Shown here one piece after another: positions 9,385 to 19,103 of a DNA stretch of 64,000 nt; the first letter of the stretch is position 1; each line of letters begins with the position of its first letter. The translations under genes were made by a program, and so were the position numbers. Origin of the DNA: Methylobacterium sp. J-078 (GTDB lineage Bacteria > Pseudomonadota > Alphaproteobacteria > Rhizobiales > Beijerinckiaceae); the NCBI RefSeq assembly GCF_022829285.1, contig NZ_JAKSYI010000109.1, positions 1-64,000 on the forward strand. The letters are read 5' to 3'. A model generated the notes under the pieces. It did no database searches and was not told the DNA's origin. It was given only the letters and a program-made list of their open reading frames with translations.

Positions 9385-9486
9385 GGTCTTGTCTCGGAAC
9401 CTTGCCTGGGAACGTCAGAATGATCCGCGGCTTTCTATCTGCGATAACCGGGTCGGCAAGTTAGGAAGCATCTGGAATTCCGATAG

Positions 9487-10395
9487 ATGGCCGTGTCACT
9501 CGACCAACTCCAGGCATTCGTCGCGGCTGCCGAAGCCGGCTCTTTCTCCGGTGCGGCCCGCAATCTGCGGAAGGCGCAGTCGGCCATCAGCACGCAGGTC
9601 GCAAATCTCGAGGCCGATCTCGGGCTGGCACTGTTCAGCCGGGAGGGCAGGAACCCGGTCCTCACCGCAGCGGGGGAGCGGCTCCTGCTGGAGGCGCGTG
9701 TCGTGCTCGACCGGCGGGAGCACCTGATCGGGGTAGCGAGCAGCCTCCAGCGGGGGATCGAGAACCGGCTCGTGGTGGCGATCGACGAACTCTACCCCGA
9801 GCATGCCCTCGGCGCCCTCTTCGCCGACTTCGCGAAGGCCTTCCCCTCCGTCGAGCTGGAACTGCTGTTCCCCTTGATGGAAGACGTCAGCCGCATGGTG
9901 CAGTCCGGAGCCGCCCATCTCGGCGTGATGTGGCGCCAGGAGGTCCTGCCGACCGAACTCGGTTTCCAGACCATCGGCTGGGTGCCCCTCAAGCTCGTTT
10001 GCGCGCGCGACCACCCGCTGGCGAAGGCCCGCGTGGCGTGGGAGGAGCTGAAGCGCCACCGCCAGATCCTCGTGGCGGCGCGCGGCGACGGGCCGGAGAA
10101 GCGGCGTCTGCGGGTGGCCGCCGAGGTGTGGTAGGTCGAGAGCCACTGGGTCATCCTGGAGATGGTGAAGCACGGGATCGGCTGGGCTTTCGTCACCGAT
10201 CACGTGATCGCCGCGTCCCTCACGGCGCCCTACCTCGTCACGCCGGATCTTCAGTTCGATCAGGGCGACTGGCCCATCGCCCTCGAACTGGTCTGGCACA
10301 AGCAGCGGCCCTGCGGCCCCGCCGCGGCCTGGCTCCGCGAGCGCTTCGCGGCGGAGCGGATCGGCAACTTCCGGAGCGAGGATCGGCCGCGCTGA
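9487..10395 (+). pseudogene. LysR-family regulator interrupted by an in-frame TAG
   Basis: The reading frame encodes a typical 302-codon LysR-type regulator. It has an N-terminal winged helix (LDQLQAFVAAAEAGSFSGAA) and a substrate-binding domain, but codon 216 is TAG at 10132-10134. The frame continues unchanged after it (VESHWVILEMVKHGIGWAFV) to a TGA at 10393. The context TGG-TAG-GTC suggests a single G-to-A change from a second TGG. The truncated 215-residue product would lack about a third of the effector domain. It lies divergent from the PACE gene and is its likely former regulator. The 102-base gap holds a short inverted repeat, TATC-TGC-GATA (9436-9446), a possible operator. A sequencing error is possible. 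Confidence 0.85.
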
Positions 10396-10435
10396 GGGGA
10401 CACGCTTCGCGCGAGCGCCGCGCGGGCCGGCCGCC

Positions 10436-13357
10436 TCAGTCGGCGCCCTCGATCAGGCCGCGGATGCGGGTGGCGAGGGCCTCCAGCGCGAAGGGCTTGA
10501 CCAGCACCTGCATGCCGGGGGCGAGGTGGCCGTGGTTGAGGGCGGCGTTCTCGGCGTAGCCGGTGATGAACAAAACCTTCAGGCCGGGCCGCGAGACCAG
10601 GGCCGCCTCCGCCATCTGCCGGCCGTTCATGCCGCCGGGCAGGCCGACATCGGTGACGAGGAGGTCGATCCGCACGTCCGATTGCAGCACCTTGAGGCCC
10701 GAGGCCCCGTCGGCCGCCTCGATGGCGGCGTAACCGAGATCCTCCAGCACCTCGGTGACGAGCATCCGCACCGTGGGCTCGTCGTCCACCACCAGCACGG
10801 TCTCGCCGAGCTTGGCCCGGGCCGCCTCCGACAGGTCCGGTACCGCCTCTGCGCCCTCCGCCTCACCGAGGTGGCGCGGCAGGTAGAGGCACACCATCGT
10901 GCCCTCGCCGGGCTCGGAATAGATCCGCACCTGGCCGTCCGACTGCTTGGCGAAGCCGTAGATCATGCTGAGGCCGAGACCCGTGCCTTCCCCGATGGGT
11001 TTCGTCGTGAAGAACGGATCGAAGGCCTTGGCGGCGACGTCCGGCGTCATGCCGGTTCCGTTGTCCGAGACGCAGAGGGAAACGTACTGGCCGGGCTCCA
11101 GGTCGCGCTCGCGGGCGCCGCGCGGGTCGAGCCAGCGGTTGCCGGTCTCCACCACGATGCGCCCGCCCTCCGGCATGGCGTCGCGGGCGTTGATGCAGAG
11201 GTTCAGGAGGGCGTTCTCGAGCTGGCTCGGGTCGACCAGGGTCGGCCACAGGCCGGCGGCACCCACCACCTCGACGGACACCGCCGGGCCGACCGTACGG
11301 CGCACCAGCTCCTCCATGCCCTCGACGAGGCGGTTCACGTCGGTGGGCTTCGGCGCCAGGGTCTGGCGGCGCGAGAAGGCGAGGAGCCGGTGCGTCAGGG
11401 CGGCGGCCCGGCGCGCCGCTCCCTGCGCCGCGCCGATGTAGCGTTCCAGGTCGCCGACCCGGCCCTGAAGCATCCGGGTCTGCATCAGTTCGAGGGATCC
11501 GACGATGCCCGCCAGCATGTTGTTGAAGTCGTGGGCGAGCCCGCCGGTCAGTTGCCCGACGGCCTCCATCTTCTGTGACTGGCGCAGGGCCTCCTCGGCC
11601 CGCATCAGCTCGGCCGTGCGCTCGGCGACGCGCTGCTCCAGGGTCTCGTTGAGGCTGCGCAACTGCTCGGTGACGCGCGCGCGCTCGGCCTCGCCGGCGC
11701 GGCGCTCCTCGATGTCGATGAGCACGCCGGGGAAGCGCAGGGGCGTGCCGTCCGGGCCGTGCTCGACCCGGCCGTTGGCCTCCAGCCAGTAGTAGCGGCC
11801 GTCGGCGCGACGGGTCCGGTACTGGTGCGCGTAGGCGCCCCCCCGGGCGATCGCGGCCTCGATCGCCGAAGCGAGGCCGGCGCGGTCGTCCGGATGCACG
11901 GTCTCCACCACCTGGGCGAGGCTCAGGCCCTCGCGCCCGGCCGCCGGATCGAGTCCGAAGCTGCGGGCGAAGGCCTCGTCGACGCTGAAGCGGTCGTTCT
12001 GCAGGTCCCAGATCCAGGTGCCGATGATGGCTCCGGCCGAAAGGGCGAGCTGCACGCGCTCGATGTTCTCCCGGGCCAGAGCCTCGCTGGCGCGTAAGGC
12101 GTCCTCCGCCCGGCGGCGGGCCGAGATATCCCGGAAGAGCACGGAGACCTGGCGCCGGCTCGCCGGTTCGATCCGGGCAGCGGAGACCTCGATGTACCGC
12201 CCGGCCAGCGGGAAGGCCCGCTCGAAGCGGATCGAGGTGCCCGTGCGCAGGACGCCGCCGTAGAGTTCGAGCCAGCCCTCGGCCTCCGCCGGCGCGAGGT
12301 CGCGCAGGGTGCGACCGACGATGCCCGGGATGCCGGTGTGGCGCTCGTAGCCGGGATTCGCCTCGACATGGACGTAGTCGCTCGCCGGTCCGTGCGGCCC
12401 GTCGAAGAACTCGATGATGCAGAAGCCGTCGTCGACGGCCTCGAACAGGGCGCGGTAGCGCGCCTCGCTGGTGGCCAGGGCGTCGCGGGCGGAGCGCTGC
12501 TCGGTGACGTCGCGGGCGATGCCGGAGAACCGGACGGGACGCCCCGCCCCGTCGCGCTCGATCTCGCCCCTCCGGGCGATCCAGCGCAACTCGCCCGTAT
12601 CGGGGCGGCGGATGCGGTACTCGACGTCCCGCGGCGGCTCGCCCTGCCGTCGGCTCTCCGCGGTGGAGACGAGGTGCGCGTCCTCGGCGACGACCAGCCC
12701 CTCGAAGGCCGTGGCCGGGTAGGCGGCGGCCTCGGGGAGCCCGTAAAGGCGGCAGAACTCCGGCGTCGGATGGAGGACGCCGTCGTCGATGCCCACCGAG
12801 AACACGCCGATGCCGCCGGCCTCCTGGGCCCGTCGCAGGCGCATCTCCGCCTCCCGCAGGGCATCCCCGGCCCGGTGCTCCTCGGTGCGGTCGCTCAGGA
12901 CCTTGACGTAGCCGATGTGGCCGCCCTCGCAATCCCGCAGGGGCATCATCTCGCCCGAGGCCCAGAACCGGGAGCCGTCCGCCCGCAGGTGCCAGCGCTC
13001 GTCCTCGGCGCGGCCCTGCGCCAGGGCCAGGCGCATCTCGGTGGCGGGCCGATCGATGGCGCGGTCCTCGGGGGTGAACAAAGCGGCGATGCTCCGTCCC
13101 CGGATCGCCGCGGCGGACCAGCCGAAGATGCGCTCCGCACCGGCATTCCAGTCGGTCACCGCCCCGTCGCGATCGGTCCCCACGATGGCAAAGCGCGTCG
13201 TGGCATCAAAGATCGCCTGCCGGTGCGGCACGGACTCATGTCGTGGCCCGCCCTCGCGCTCGCCGCCGGTCCGGTGGGCCTCGGCCCGCAGACGCGCGGC
13301 CTCCCGCTCCAGATCCTCGGCGCGGCGCAGGAGCGCGTCGGTCTCGGGTTGGCTCAT
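10436..13357 (-). CDS. PAS-rich hybrid histidine kinase
   Basis: A 973-residue hybrid sensor kinase without clear membrane segments, so probably cytoplasmic. It has a short N-terminal coiled coil, four PAS domains (about residues 45-165, 175-290, 300-420 and 435-555), then a second coiled coil. The HisKA box is KMEAVGQLTGGLAHDFNNML, followed by the ATPase domain (GTGLGLSMIYGF) and a C-terminal receiver with phospho-acceptor Asp in LLVTDVGLPGG. I chose the ATG at 13357 (MSQPETDALL). An upstream in-frame start would add 52 low-complexity residues. It lies 177 bases after amiE on the same strand. Its signal and partner regulator are unknown. Confidence 0.88.
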   Translation of the reverse strand: MSQPETDALLRRAEDLEREAARLRAEAHRTGGEREGGPRHESVPHRQAIFDATTRFAIVGTDRDGAVTDWNAGAERIFGWSAAAIRGRSIAALFTPEDRAIDRPATEMRLALAQGRAEDERWHLRADGSRFWASGEMMPLRDCEGGHIGYVKVLSDRTEEHRAGDALREAEMRLRRAQEAGGIGVFSVGIDDGVLHPTPEFCRLYGLPEAAAYPATAFEGLVVAEDAHLVSTAESRRQGEPPRDVEYRIRRPDTGELRWIARRGEIERDGAGRPVRFSGIARDVTEQRSARDALATSEARYRALFEAVDDGFCIIEFFDGPHGPASDYVHVEANPGYERHTGIPGIVGRTLRDLAPAEAEGWLELYGGVLRTGTSIRFERAFPLAGRYIEVSAARIEPASRRQVSVLFRDISARRRAEDALRASEALARENIERVQLALSAGAIIGTWIWDLQNDRFSVDEAFARSFGLDPAAGREGLSLAQVVETVHPDDRAGLASAIEAAIARGGAYAHQYRTRRADGRYYWLEANGRVEHGPDGTPLRFPGVLIDIEERRAGEAERARVTEQLRSLNETLEQRVAERTAELMRAEEALRQSQKMEAVGQLTGGLAHDFNNMLAGIVGSLELMQTRMLQGRVGDLERYIGAAQGAARRAAALTHRLLAFSRRQTLAPKPTDVNRLVEGMEELVRRTVGPAVSVEVVGAAGLWPTLVDPSQLENALLNLCINARDAMPEGGRIVVETGNRWLDPRGARERDLEPGQYVSLCVSDNGTGMTPDVAAKAFDPFFTTKPIGEGTGLGLSMIYGFAKQSDGQVRIYSEPGEGTMVCLYLPRHLGEAEGAEAVPDLSEAARAKLGETVLVVDDEPTVRMLVTEVLEDLGYAAIEAADGASGLKVLQSDVRIDLLVTDVGLPGGMNGRQMAEAALVSRPGLKVLFITGYAENAALNHGHLAPGMQVLVKPFALEALATRIRGLIEGAD

Positions 13358-13534
13358 GCCGTGACGTCCATCCTTTCCGGAGTCCGATCCGGGGCTGCGG
13401 GTCTCGCCATGTGCGGTAGAGGTGCCGCCTGCCCGGGTCAAACGAAGGATGGGGGGAGGGCGCGCCACAACGGCGAAGGCCGGCCCCGCCTTCACGGGAC
13501 CGGCCTTCGACACGATAGCAGGGCCGACGCGCAG

Positions 13535-14587
13535 TCACCTCGGGTCGGGCGGCCCCTCGCCCTTGCCGACGAAGGGGATGCCCTCGATCGGGCATTCCTC
13601 GGTGCCGACGCCAGGCCGCGTGATGGCCCGCACGGCGTCGCGGGTGGCGTCGGGGTCCTCGATCCAGCGGCGGTAGAAGTCGTAGGGGCATTCCGACAGG
13701 CCGTGCCGGTTCTCCTTCGAAGCGATCATGCCGGTGTAGCCGCGGTGGAGCAGCTTGAAGAGGTGGTTCTCCGATTGCCCGTGGGCGCGCGCATCGCGGA
13801 TCAGGAACTTCGACAGGGCGGCGTACTGGATCCCCATCTCTTCCTCGCCGCACTCGCCGAGGGTGCGCCCGTCGAAGCCGACGATGGCCGAGTGGCCGAA
13901 GTAGGAATAGACGCCGTCGAACCCCGCCGCGTTGGCCACCGCCACATAGGTGTTGTTGGCGAAGGCCATCGCCTTCGACATCAGGATCTGCTGCTCCTTG
14001 GCCGGATACATGTAGCCCTGGCAGCGGATGATCAGCTCGGCGCCCCGCATGGCGCAGTCGCGCCAGATCTCGGGATAGTTGCCGTCGTCGCAGATGATGA
14101 GGCTGATCTTCAGGCCCTTGGGGCCGTCGGAGACGTAGGTGCGGTCACCGGGGTACCAGCCCTCGATCGGGGTCCAGGGCATGATCTTGCGGTACTTCTG
14201 CACGATCTCGCCCTGGTCGTTCATCAGGATGAGGGTGTTGTAGGGCGCCTTGTTCGGGTGCTCCTCGTGGCGCTCGCCGGTGAGGGAGAACACGCCCCAG
14301 ACCTTGGCCTTCCGGCAGGCGGCGGCGAAGATGTCGGTCTCAGCCCCGGGCACGGTAGAGGCGGTCTCGTACATCTCGGCCGCGTCGTACATGATCCCGT
14401 GGGTCGAGTATTCGGGGAAGATGACGAGGTCCATGCCGGGCAGGCCGGACTTCATGCCCACCACCATGTCGGCGATTCTCTGGGCGTTCTCCAGCACCTC
14501 CGCCTTCGTGTGGAGGCGCGGCATCTTGTAGTTCACCACCGCGACGCCGACGCTGTCGGCGCTGGACGAGATGTCTCCGTGCATCAT
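13535..14587 (-). CDS. amiE: Aliphatic amidase AmiE
   Basis: A 350-residue nitrilase-superfamily enzyme that hydrolyses short aliphatic amides such as acetamide and propionamide to the acid plus ammonia. The catalytic residues sit at the positions known for the Pseudomonas enzyme: Glu59 (FPEY), Lys134 (KYRKIMPW) and Cys166 ([10 protein letters not shown]). The N-terminus HGDISSS and the GQCGEE-like segment [14 protein letters not shown] also match AmiE better than formamidase AmiF. A good ribosome-binding site (GGAGGAA) precedes the ATG. The gene lies downstream of fmdA and fmdB, separated by a large palindromic repeat, and probably belongs to the same amide-utilisation operon. Confidence 0.95.
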   Translation of the reverse strand: MMHGDISSSADSVGVAVVNYKMPRLHTKAEVLENAQRIADMVVGMKSGLPGMDLVIFPEYSTHGIMYDAAEMYETASTVPGAETDIFAAACRKAKVWGVFSLTGERHEEHPNKAPYNTLILMNDQGEIVQKYRKIMPWTPIEGWYPGDRTYVSDGPKGLKISLIICDDGNYPEIWRDCAMRGAELIIRCQGYMYPAKEQQILMSKAMAFANNTYVAVANAAGFDGVYSYFGHSAIVGFDGRTLGECGEEEMGIQYAALSKFLIRDARAHGQSENHLFKLLHRGYTGMIASKENRHGLSECPYDFYRRWIEDPDATRDAVRAITRPGVGTEECPIEGIPFVGKGEGPPDPR

Positions 14588-14615
14588 GGCGTGATTCCTC
14601 CGGGTTTGTGTGGGT

Positions 14616-14814
14616 CCCCTCGCCCCGCCTGCGGGGAGAGGGCCGCGTCTCCCCCTCGTCGGGGAGCGCGGCGAGGCGGCAGCCGAAGGTGAGGGGGCGC
14701 CACCGAGGGAGTCTCATCGGTTCGCGCCCCCTCACCCTCGCTGCGGCTTCGCCTCCGCTTGCCACGGACCCGGCAAGGGGTCCGTGGCCCTCTCCCCGCA
14801 AGCGGGGAGAGGGG
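14616..14814. repeat. GC-rich palindromic intergenic repeat, copy 3
   Basis: About 200 bases between fmdB and amiE, with the same plan as copy 2. The end hairpins are CCCCGCCTGCGGGG and CCCCGCAAGCGGGG. Complementary inner arms are GGTGAGGGGGCGC and GCGCCCCCTCACC. The element fills nearly the whole 234-base gap, so any effect on amiE expression would come from RNA structure. Confidence 0.75.
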
Positions 14815-14821
14815 AAGTGGA

Positions 14822-15139
14822 TCAGTGGCTGATCATCCACGGCCGCGCATTGGGAAAGCTCTTGGCGGCCCCGGGGTTGGATTTCGCCTTGGCGCCCGAG
14901 CAGCAACCGCAGCCGGCCCCGTGCGCGGACGACTTGCGGGGCGCGTGCTGGCTCCGCTCGTTCGTGGCGAAGGCCTTGCGCCGCCCCGCATCCATGGAGG
15001 CGAAGTTGGGCGCGGTGAGGAAGGCGCGCCCGCATTCCGACCCGCAACCGGGGCAGTCGTGCGGATCGCGGAACTGCGCCATGGGGCGCAAGACCGTGAA
15101 CGGCCCGCAGGCCTCGCAAGCGTAATCGTAGACGGGCAT
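14822..15139 (-). CDS. fmdB: FmdB-type zinc-ribbon protein
   Basis: A 105-residue protein beginning MPVYDYACEACG, the typical FmdB-family zinc ribbon, with paired cysteines CEAC (residues 8-11) and CPGC/CGSEC (residues 29-36). A second Cys cluster (CGCC, residues 77-80) lies in the basic C-terminal half. In Methylophilus the fmdB gene beside formamidase was proposed to regulate the amide genes; the molecular role is unproven. The ATG lies 2 bases after the stop of fmdA, so expression is coupled to it. Confidence 0.9.
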   Translation of the reverse strand: MPVYDYACEACGPFTVLRPMAQFRDPHDCPGCGSECGRAFLTAPNFASMDAGRRKAFATNERSQHAPRKSSAHGAGCGCCSGAKAKSNPGAAKSFPNARPWMISH

Positions 15140-15141
15140 GC

Positions 15142-16371
15142 TCAAAGGTCCGGAGAGAGCGGCATCTGGATCGAGCCGTCGATGAACTTCGTCGGCCCAT
15201 CCGCTCCGGGATTGATGTCGAACTCGAAGATCTTCGTCGGAATCCAGAGGGTGGCGCAGGCGTTCGGGATGTCGACGACGCCGGAGATGTGGCCCTGGAC
15301 CGGGGCCGTGCCGAGGATCGAGTAGGCCTGGGCGCCCGAGTAGCCGAACTTCTTCAGGTACTCGATGGCGTTGAGACAGGCCTGGCGGTAGGCCACCGTG
15401 ACGTCGAGGTAATGCTGCTTGCCGTACTCGTCGACGGAGACGCCCTCGAAGATGAGGTGATCGTCGAACTTCGGCGTCACCGGCGACGGCTTGAAGATCG
15501 GATTCTTGATCCCGTACTTCGACATACCGTCCTTGATCAGGCTGACCTTGAGGTGGACCCAGCCCGCCATCTCGATGGCGCCGCAGAAGGTGATCTCGCC
15601 GTCGCCCTGGCTGAAATGCAGGTCGCCCATGGAGAGGCCCGCACCCGGCACGTAGACCGGGAAGTAGATCTTCGAGCCGCGCGACAGGTCCTTGATGTCG
15701 CAATTGCCGCCGTGCTCGCGCCCGGGCACCGTGCGGGCGCCCGTCGCGGCCGCCGCGTCACGCCCCTCGCCCTTGAGCCGGCCCATATGGGCGGTCGGCG
15801 CGAAGGGGAGGGTCGCGAGCGCCGGCACCCGGTTCGGGTCGGTGTCGAACAGCGCCTTCTCGCGGGTGTTCCAGGTCTCCAGCATCTTCGGATCGGGCAG
15901 GCAGCCGATCAGGCCGGGATGGATCAGGCCGGGGAAGCGCACACCGGGGATGTGGCGGGACTTGGTGAACATGCCCTCGAAGTCCCAGATCGACTTCTGG
16001 GCCAGGGGGAAGTGCTCGTCGAGGAAGCCGCCGCCGTTCTTCTTGGAGAAGAAGCCGTTGAAGCCCCACTGGCTCTCGGGCTTGGCGCCGATGTCGAGGA
16101 GGTCGACCACGAGGAGGTCGCCGGGCTCGGCGCCCTCGACGCCGATCGGGCCGGAGAGGAAGTGCACGATCGACAGGTCGATGTCGCGGACATCGTCGGC
16201 CGAGTCGTTGTTCTTGATGAAGCCGCCGGTCCAGTCGTAAGTCTCGACGATGAAGTCGTCGCCGGGCTTGACCATGGCCACCATCGGGATGTCGGGGTGC
16301 CAGCGGTTGTGCACCATGTCGTTGTCGTAGGCCGACTGCGTGAGATCGACCTTGATCAGGGTCTCTGCCAT
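15142..16371 (-). CDS. fmdA: Formamidase FmdA
   Basis: A 409-residue acetamidase/formamidase-family enzyme that hydrolyses formamide to formate and ammonia in the cytoplasm. Family landmarks include HNRWHPDIP near the N-terminus, HGGNCDIKDL, DLHFSQGDGE and the C-terminal STSDF-like region replaced here by the usual IPTKIFEFDINP. The length matches known FmdA proteins (about 407 residues). In a methylotroph the formate can be oxidised for energy while the ammonia is assimilated. It is followed at 2 bases by fmdB and preceded by the MetX-like hydrolase gene, downstream of a urea/amide ABC importer. Confidence 0.95.
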   Translation of the reverse strand: MAETLIKVDLTQSAYDNDMVHNRWHPDIPMVAMVKPGDDFIVETYDWTGGFIKNNDSADDVRDIDLSIVHFLSGPIGVEGAEPGDLLVVDLLDIGAKPESQWGFNGFFSKKNGGGFLDEHFPLAQKSIWDFEGMFTKSRHIPGVRFPGLIHPGLIGCLPDPKMLETWNTREKALFDTDPNRVPALATLPFAPTAHMGRLKGEGRDAAAATGARTVPGREHGGNCDIKDLSRGSKIYFPVYVPGAGLSMGDLHFSQGDGEITFCGAIEMAGWVHLKVSLIKDGMSKYGIKNPIFKPSPVTPKFDDHLIFEGVSVDEYGKQHYLDVTVAYRQACLNAIEYLKKFGYSGAQAYSILGTAPVQGHISGVVDIPNACATLWIPTKIFEFDINPGADGPTKFIDGSIQMPLSPDL

Positions 16372-16515
16372 GGGTCTCTGCTCCCTTCCCTAGTTTCGGG
16401 ACTTGCCCTGGACGTGAGGACGTCCGTCCCCGTTCGCGCCGACGGTCGGATCCGTCTGCGTGTGACGTGCCGGTGATGTGCGGGCCGAGCGCGGTGCGAC
16501 CGGCCCGGGTCGCCG

Positions 16516-17544
16516 TCAGCTTGCGAGCAGCTCCTTCAGGGCCGCGTCGAGTGTGGCGATGTCGTCCGGGCTCGTGCCCGGGCCGCCCGCGAAGTGGCCC
16601 CACCAAGTGTCGATGACGCGCAACTCCGCATTCGGCATGGCCGCCGCCTCGATGGCGTTGTCCTCGGGGGGAAAATAAAGGTCGGTGGAGGCCGGCATCA
16701 GGATAGCCTTGGCGGTGATCGCGCCGAAGGCGGCCTTGAGGTCACCCTTGAAGACGTCGTTGGCGCTGATGTCGCCGTTCTGCCAGGTCCACAGCATCGC
16801 CAGGAGGTCGTTGGCGTCGCGGGTGTAGAACAGGCCTTCCCAGAACCCGACGAGGAAATCCTCGAGCGAGGCGTAGCCCATGTGGGTCTTGTCGGCCTCG
16901 ATCCGGTAGAACGTCTGCGACAAACCCCAGCCGGCATAGACCCGGCCGAAGGCGCGCAGGCCCCGGTTCGGCGGGCTCGTGTACCAGCCCTCCGCGTAGG
17001 CGGCGTCGGCCTGAAGCGCGGCCTTGGCGCCCTCGAGAAAGACGAAGTTGTGCCGCGAGCACTTGGCCGAGCCCTGAAACGGGAGGATGCGGGGGACCAT
17101 GTCGGGATAGAGTGCGCCCCAGTGGTAGGTCTGGAGGGCCCCCATCGACCAGCCGGTGACGAGCACCAGCTTCTCGATTCCGAAATGCTCGGTGACGAGG
17201 CGATGCTGGGCCGTGACATTGTCGTAGGCGGTGACGTTGGGAAAACGCGGCCCATTCCAGGGGGCCGGCGTGTTGCTCGGCGAGGACGAGAGCCCGTTGC
17301 CGAACATGTTCGGGATGATGATGAAGTACCGCTCCGGGTCGAGGGCCTTGCCGGGGCCGATCAGCCACTCGTTCTCGGTGTGCTGACCCGAGTACCAGGT
17401 CGGGTAGAGAATCGCGTTGTCTTTCGCCGCGTTGAGGGTGCCGAAGGTCTTGAAGGCGAGCTTGGCGCTCCGTAACGTCTTGCCGCACTGAAGAACGAAG
17501 TCGCCGAGTTCGAAGATCTCGTAGTCGACCATGTCGGACTCCAT
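16516..17544 (-). CDS. MetX-like alpha/beta-fold hydrolase
   Basis: A 342-residue alpha/beta hydrolase related to homoserine O-acetyltransferases. The nucleophile elbow is GWSMG with Ser133. The acid is probably Asp in ASTDLYFPPED and the base His in WWGHFAGGP. The first ATG overlaps the urtE stop (TGATG). A second ATG four codons later (17532) has a better ribosome-binding site (GGAG) and may be the real start. It lies between an amide/urea importer and formamidase, so a role as an amide- or ester-processing hydrolase is more likely than methionine synthesis (inference). Its substrate is unknown. Confidence 0.8.
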   Translation of the reverse strand: MESDMVDYEIFELGDFVLQCGKTLRSAKLAFKTFGTLNAAKDNAILYPTWYSGQHTENEWLIGPGKALDPERYFIIIPNMFGNGLSSSPSNTPAPWNGPRFPNVTAYDNVTAQHRLVTEHFGIEKLVLVTGWSMGALQTYHWGALYPDMVPRILPFQGSAKCSRHNFVFLEGAKAALQADAAYAEGWYTSPPNRGLRAFGRVYAGWGLSQTFYRIEADKTHMGYASLEDFLVGFWEGLFYTRDANDLLAMLWTWQNGDISANDVFKGDLKAAFGAITAKAILMPASTDLYFPPEDNAIEAAAMPNAELRVIDTWWGHFAGGPGTSPDDIATLDAALKELLAS

Positions 17545-18293
17545 CAGACCGAGAGGAAGCGGGCGACCTGGGCCTCGTCGATGTCGGCGCGCAGCGACTC
17601 GTGCACGATGTGGCCGTTCTCGATGACGAGCACCCGATCGGCGACGTCGAGGGCGAAGCTCAGCACCTGTTCGGAGACCACGATGGACAGCCCGCGCGCG
17701 TCGCGGATTTTCTTGAGCGTTCGCCCCATCTCACGGATGATCGAGGGCTGGATGCCTTCCGTCGGCTCGTCCAGCAGCAGGACCTTGGGGCTGCTCGCCA
17801 GCGCCCGGGCGATGGCGAGCTGCTGCTGCTGGCCGCCGGACAGGTTGCCGCCGCGCCGTCCCTTCATCTCCAGCAGCACCGGGAACATCTCGTAGAGCTC
17901 CTGGGGCACCCGGCGCTCGTTGGTGACGGTCAGCCCGGTCTCGATGTTCTCCTGCACGGTCATGGCGGAGAAGATCATCCGGCCCTGCGGCACGTAGGCG
18001 AGGCCCTTGGCCACGCGCTGGTGGCTCTTCAGGGCCCCGACTTCGGTGCCGTCGACCCGGATCGAACCGGATTTAACCGGCACGATGCCCATGAGGGTCT
18101 TCATCAGCGTGGTCTTGCCCATGCCGTTGCGGCCCATGACGGCCACGATCTCGCCGGGCGCCACCGCGATGTCGAGGCCGTGCAGCACCTCGCTCTGGCC
18201 GTAGGCCGCGTGCAGGTCGGTGATCGCCAGCATCGGCGGGAGTCCGGCCTGGATGGGCGGCATGGAGGAGGGGGCAAGCGTGGTCTGGAGCAT
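17544..18293 (-). CDS. urtE: Urea/short-amide ABC transporter ATP-binding protein UrtE
   Basis: A 249-residue LivF-type ATPase: Walker A GRNGMGKTT, signature LSGGQQQQLAIARAL, Walker B VLLLDEPTEGIQPSII (the TEGIQPSI form typical of UrtE) and switch VSEQ. The ATG at 18293 is preceded by AGAGGG in the end of urtD, which favours it over the internal ATG at 18233. It works with UrtD as the ATPase pair of the urea-type importer. Its stop overlaps the hydrolase start. In Methylophilus the equivalent fmd system carries short amides as well as urea. Confidence 0.93.
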   Translation of the reverse strand: MLQTTLAPSSMPPIQAGLPPMLAITDLHAAYGQSEVLHGLDIAVAPGEIVAVMGRNGMGKTTLMKTLMGIVPVKSGSIRVDGTEVGALKSHQRVAKGLAYVPQGRMIFSAMTVQENIETGLTVTNERRVPQELYEMFPVLLEMKGRRGGNLSGGQQQQLAIARALASSPKVLLLDEPTEGIQPSIIREMGRTLKKIRDARGLSIVVSEQVLSFALDVADRVLVIENGHIVHESLRADIDEAQVARFLSV

Positions 18294-18309
18294 GGCGCCG
18301 TTCCCTCTT

Positions 18310-19095
18310 TCAGTGGCCGAGATAGACTTCGATGACCTTCGGATCGTTCTTGACCCGTTCCATCGAGCCCTCCGACAGGACCTTGCCCTGGTGCAGCACG
18401 GTGACCCGGTGGGCGATGTCCTCGACGAACTTCATGTCGTGCTCGATGACGAGCACCGAGCGGCCCTTGATGATCTCGTTGAGAAGTTCGGCGGTCTTGA
18501 CGCGCTCCCCGACGCTCATGCCCGCCACCGGCTCGTCGAGCATGAGGAGCTCCGGGTCCTGGATCAGCAACATGCCGATCTCCAGCCATTGCTTCTGGCC
18601 GTGGCTGAGGAACTCGGCCCGCTCCAGCAGCTGGTCCTTGAGGAAGATCATGCTGGCGACCTCCTCGATGCGGTCGCGGACCTGGGCGTCGCGCTTGAAG
18701 GTCAGGGCCCCGAAGACCGAGCGGCCGCGGGGATAGGAGATCTCCAGGTTCTCGAACACGGTGAGATCGTCGTAGATCGACGGCGTCTGGAACTTGCGCC
18801 CGACGCCTGCCAGCACGATCGCGCTCTCGGAAAGCTTGGTCAGTTCCTGGCCCTTGTACTTGATCGAACCGGCGCTGGCCTTGGTGCGCCCGCAGATGAG
18901 ATCGAGCACCGTGGTCTTGCCGGCCCCGTTGGGGCCGATGATCACCCGGATCTCGTTGGGGTCGACGTAGAACGAGACGTCGTTGACCGCCTTGAAGCCG
19001 TCGAATGAGACGGTGAGAGCCTCCACCGCCAGGAGAAAGTTCTTCTCGGCCGGATCGGCGCCGATGATGTGCGAGGGGAGGATTGCGGCGTTCAT
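18310..19095 (-). CDS. urtD: Urea/short-amide ABC transporter ATP-binding protein UrtD
   Basis: A 261-residue LivG-type ATPase with Walker A GPNGAGKTT (residues 54-62), Walker B LLMLDEPVAGMSVGE and the non-canonical signature LSHGQKQWLEIGMLL that characterises UrtD proteins. The start ATG at 19095 is 8 bases after the urtC stop. The first 20 residues form a short extension before the ATPase fold. It is the fourth gene of the urtABCDE operon. Confidence 0.94.
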   Translation of the reverse strand: MNAAILPSHIIGADPAEKNFLLAVEALTVSFDGFKAVNDVSFYVDPNEIRVIIGPNGAGKTTVLDLICGRTKASAGSIKYKGQELTKLSESAIVLAGVGRKFQTPSIYDDLTVFENLEISYPRGRSVFGALTFKRDAQVRDRIEEVASMIFLKDQLLERAEFLSHGQKQWLEIGMLLIQDPELLMLDEPVAGMSVGERVKTAELLNEIIKGRSVLVIEHDMKFVEDIAHRVTVLHQGKVLSEGSMERVKNDPKVIEVYLGH

Positions 19096-19103
19096 CGGGA
19101 ATC

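Noticed and set aside
16516..17544. Calling the alpha/beta hydrolase homoserine O-acetyltransferase (metX).
   Set aside because: Similarity is to the superfamily. The gene lies inside the amide operon, with no methionine-pathway neighbour, so the specific name is not supported.
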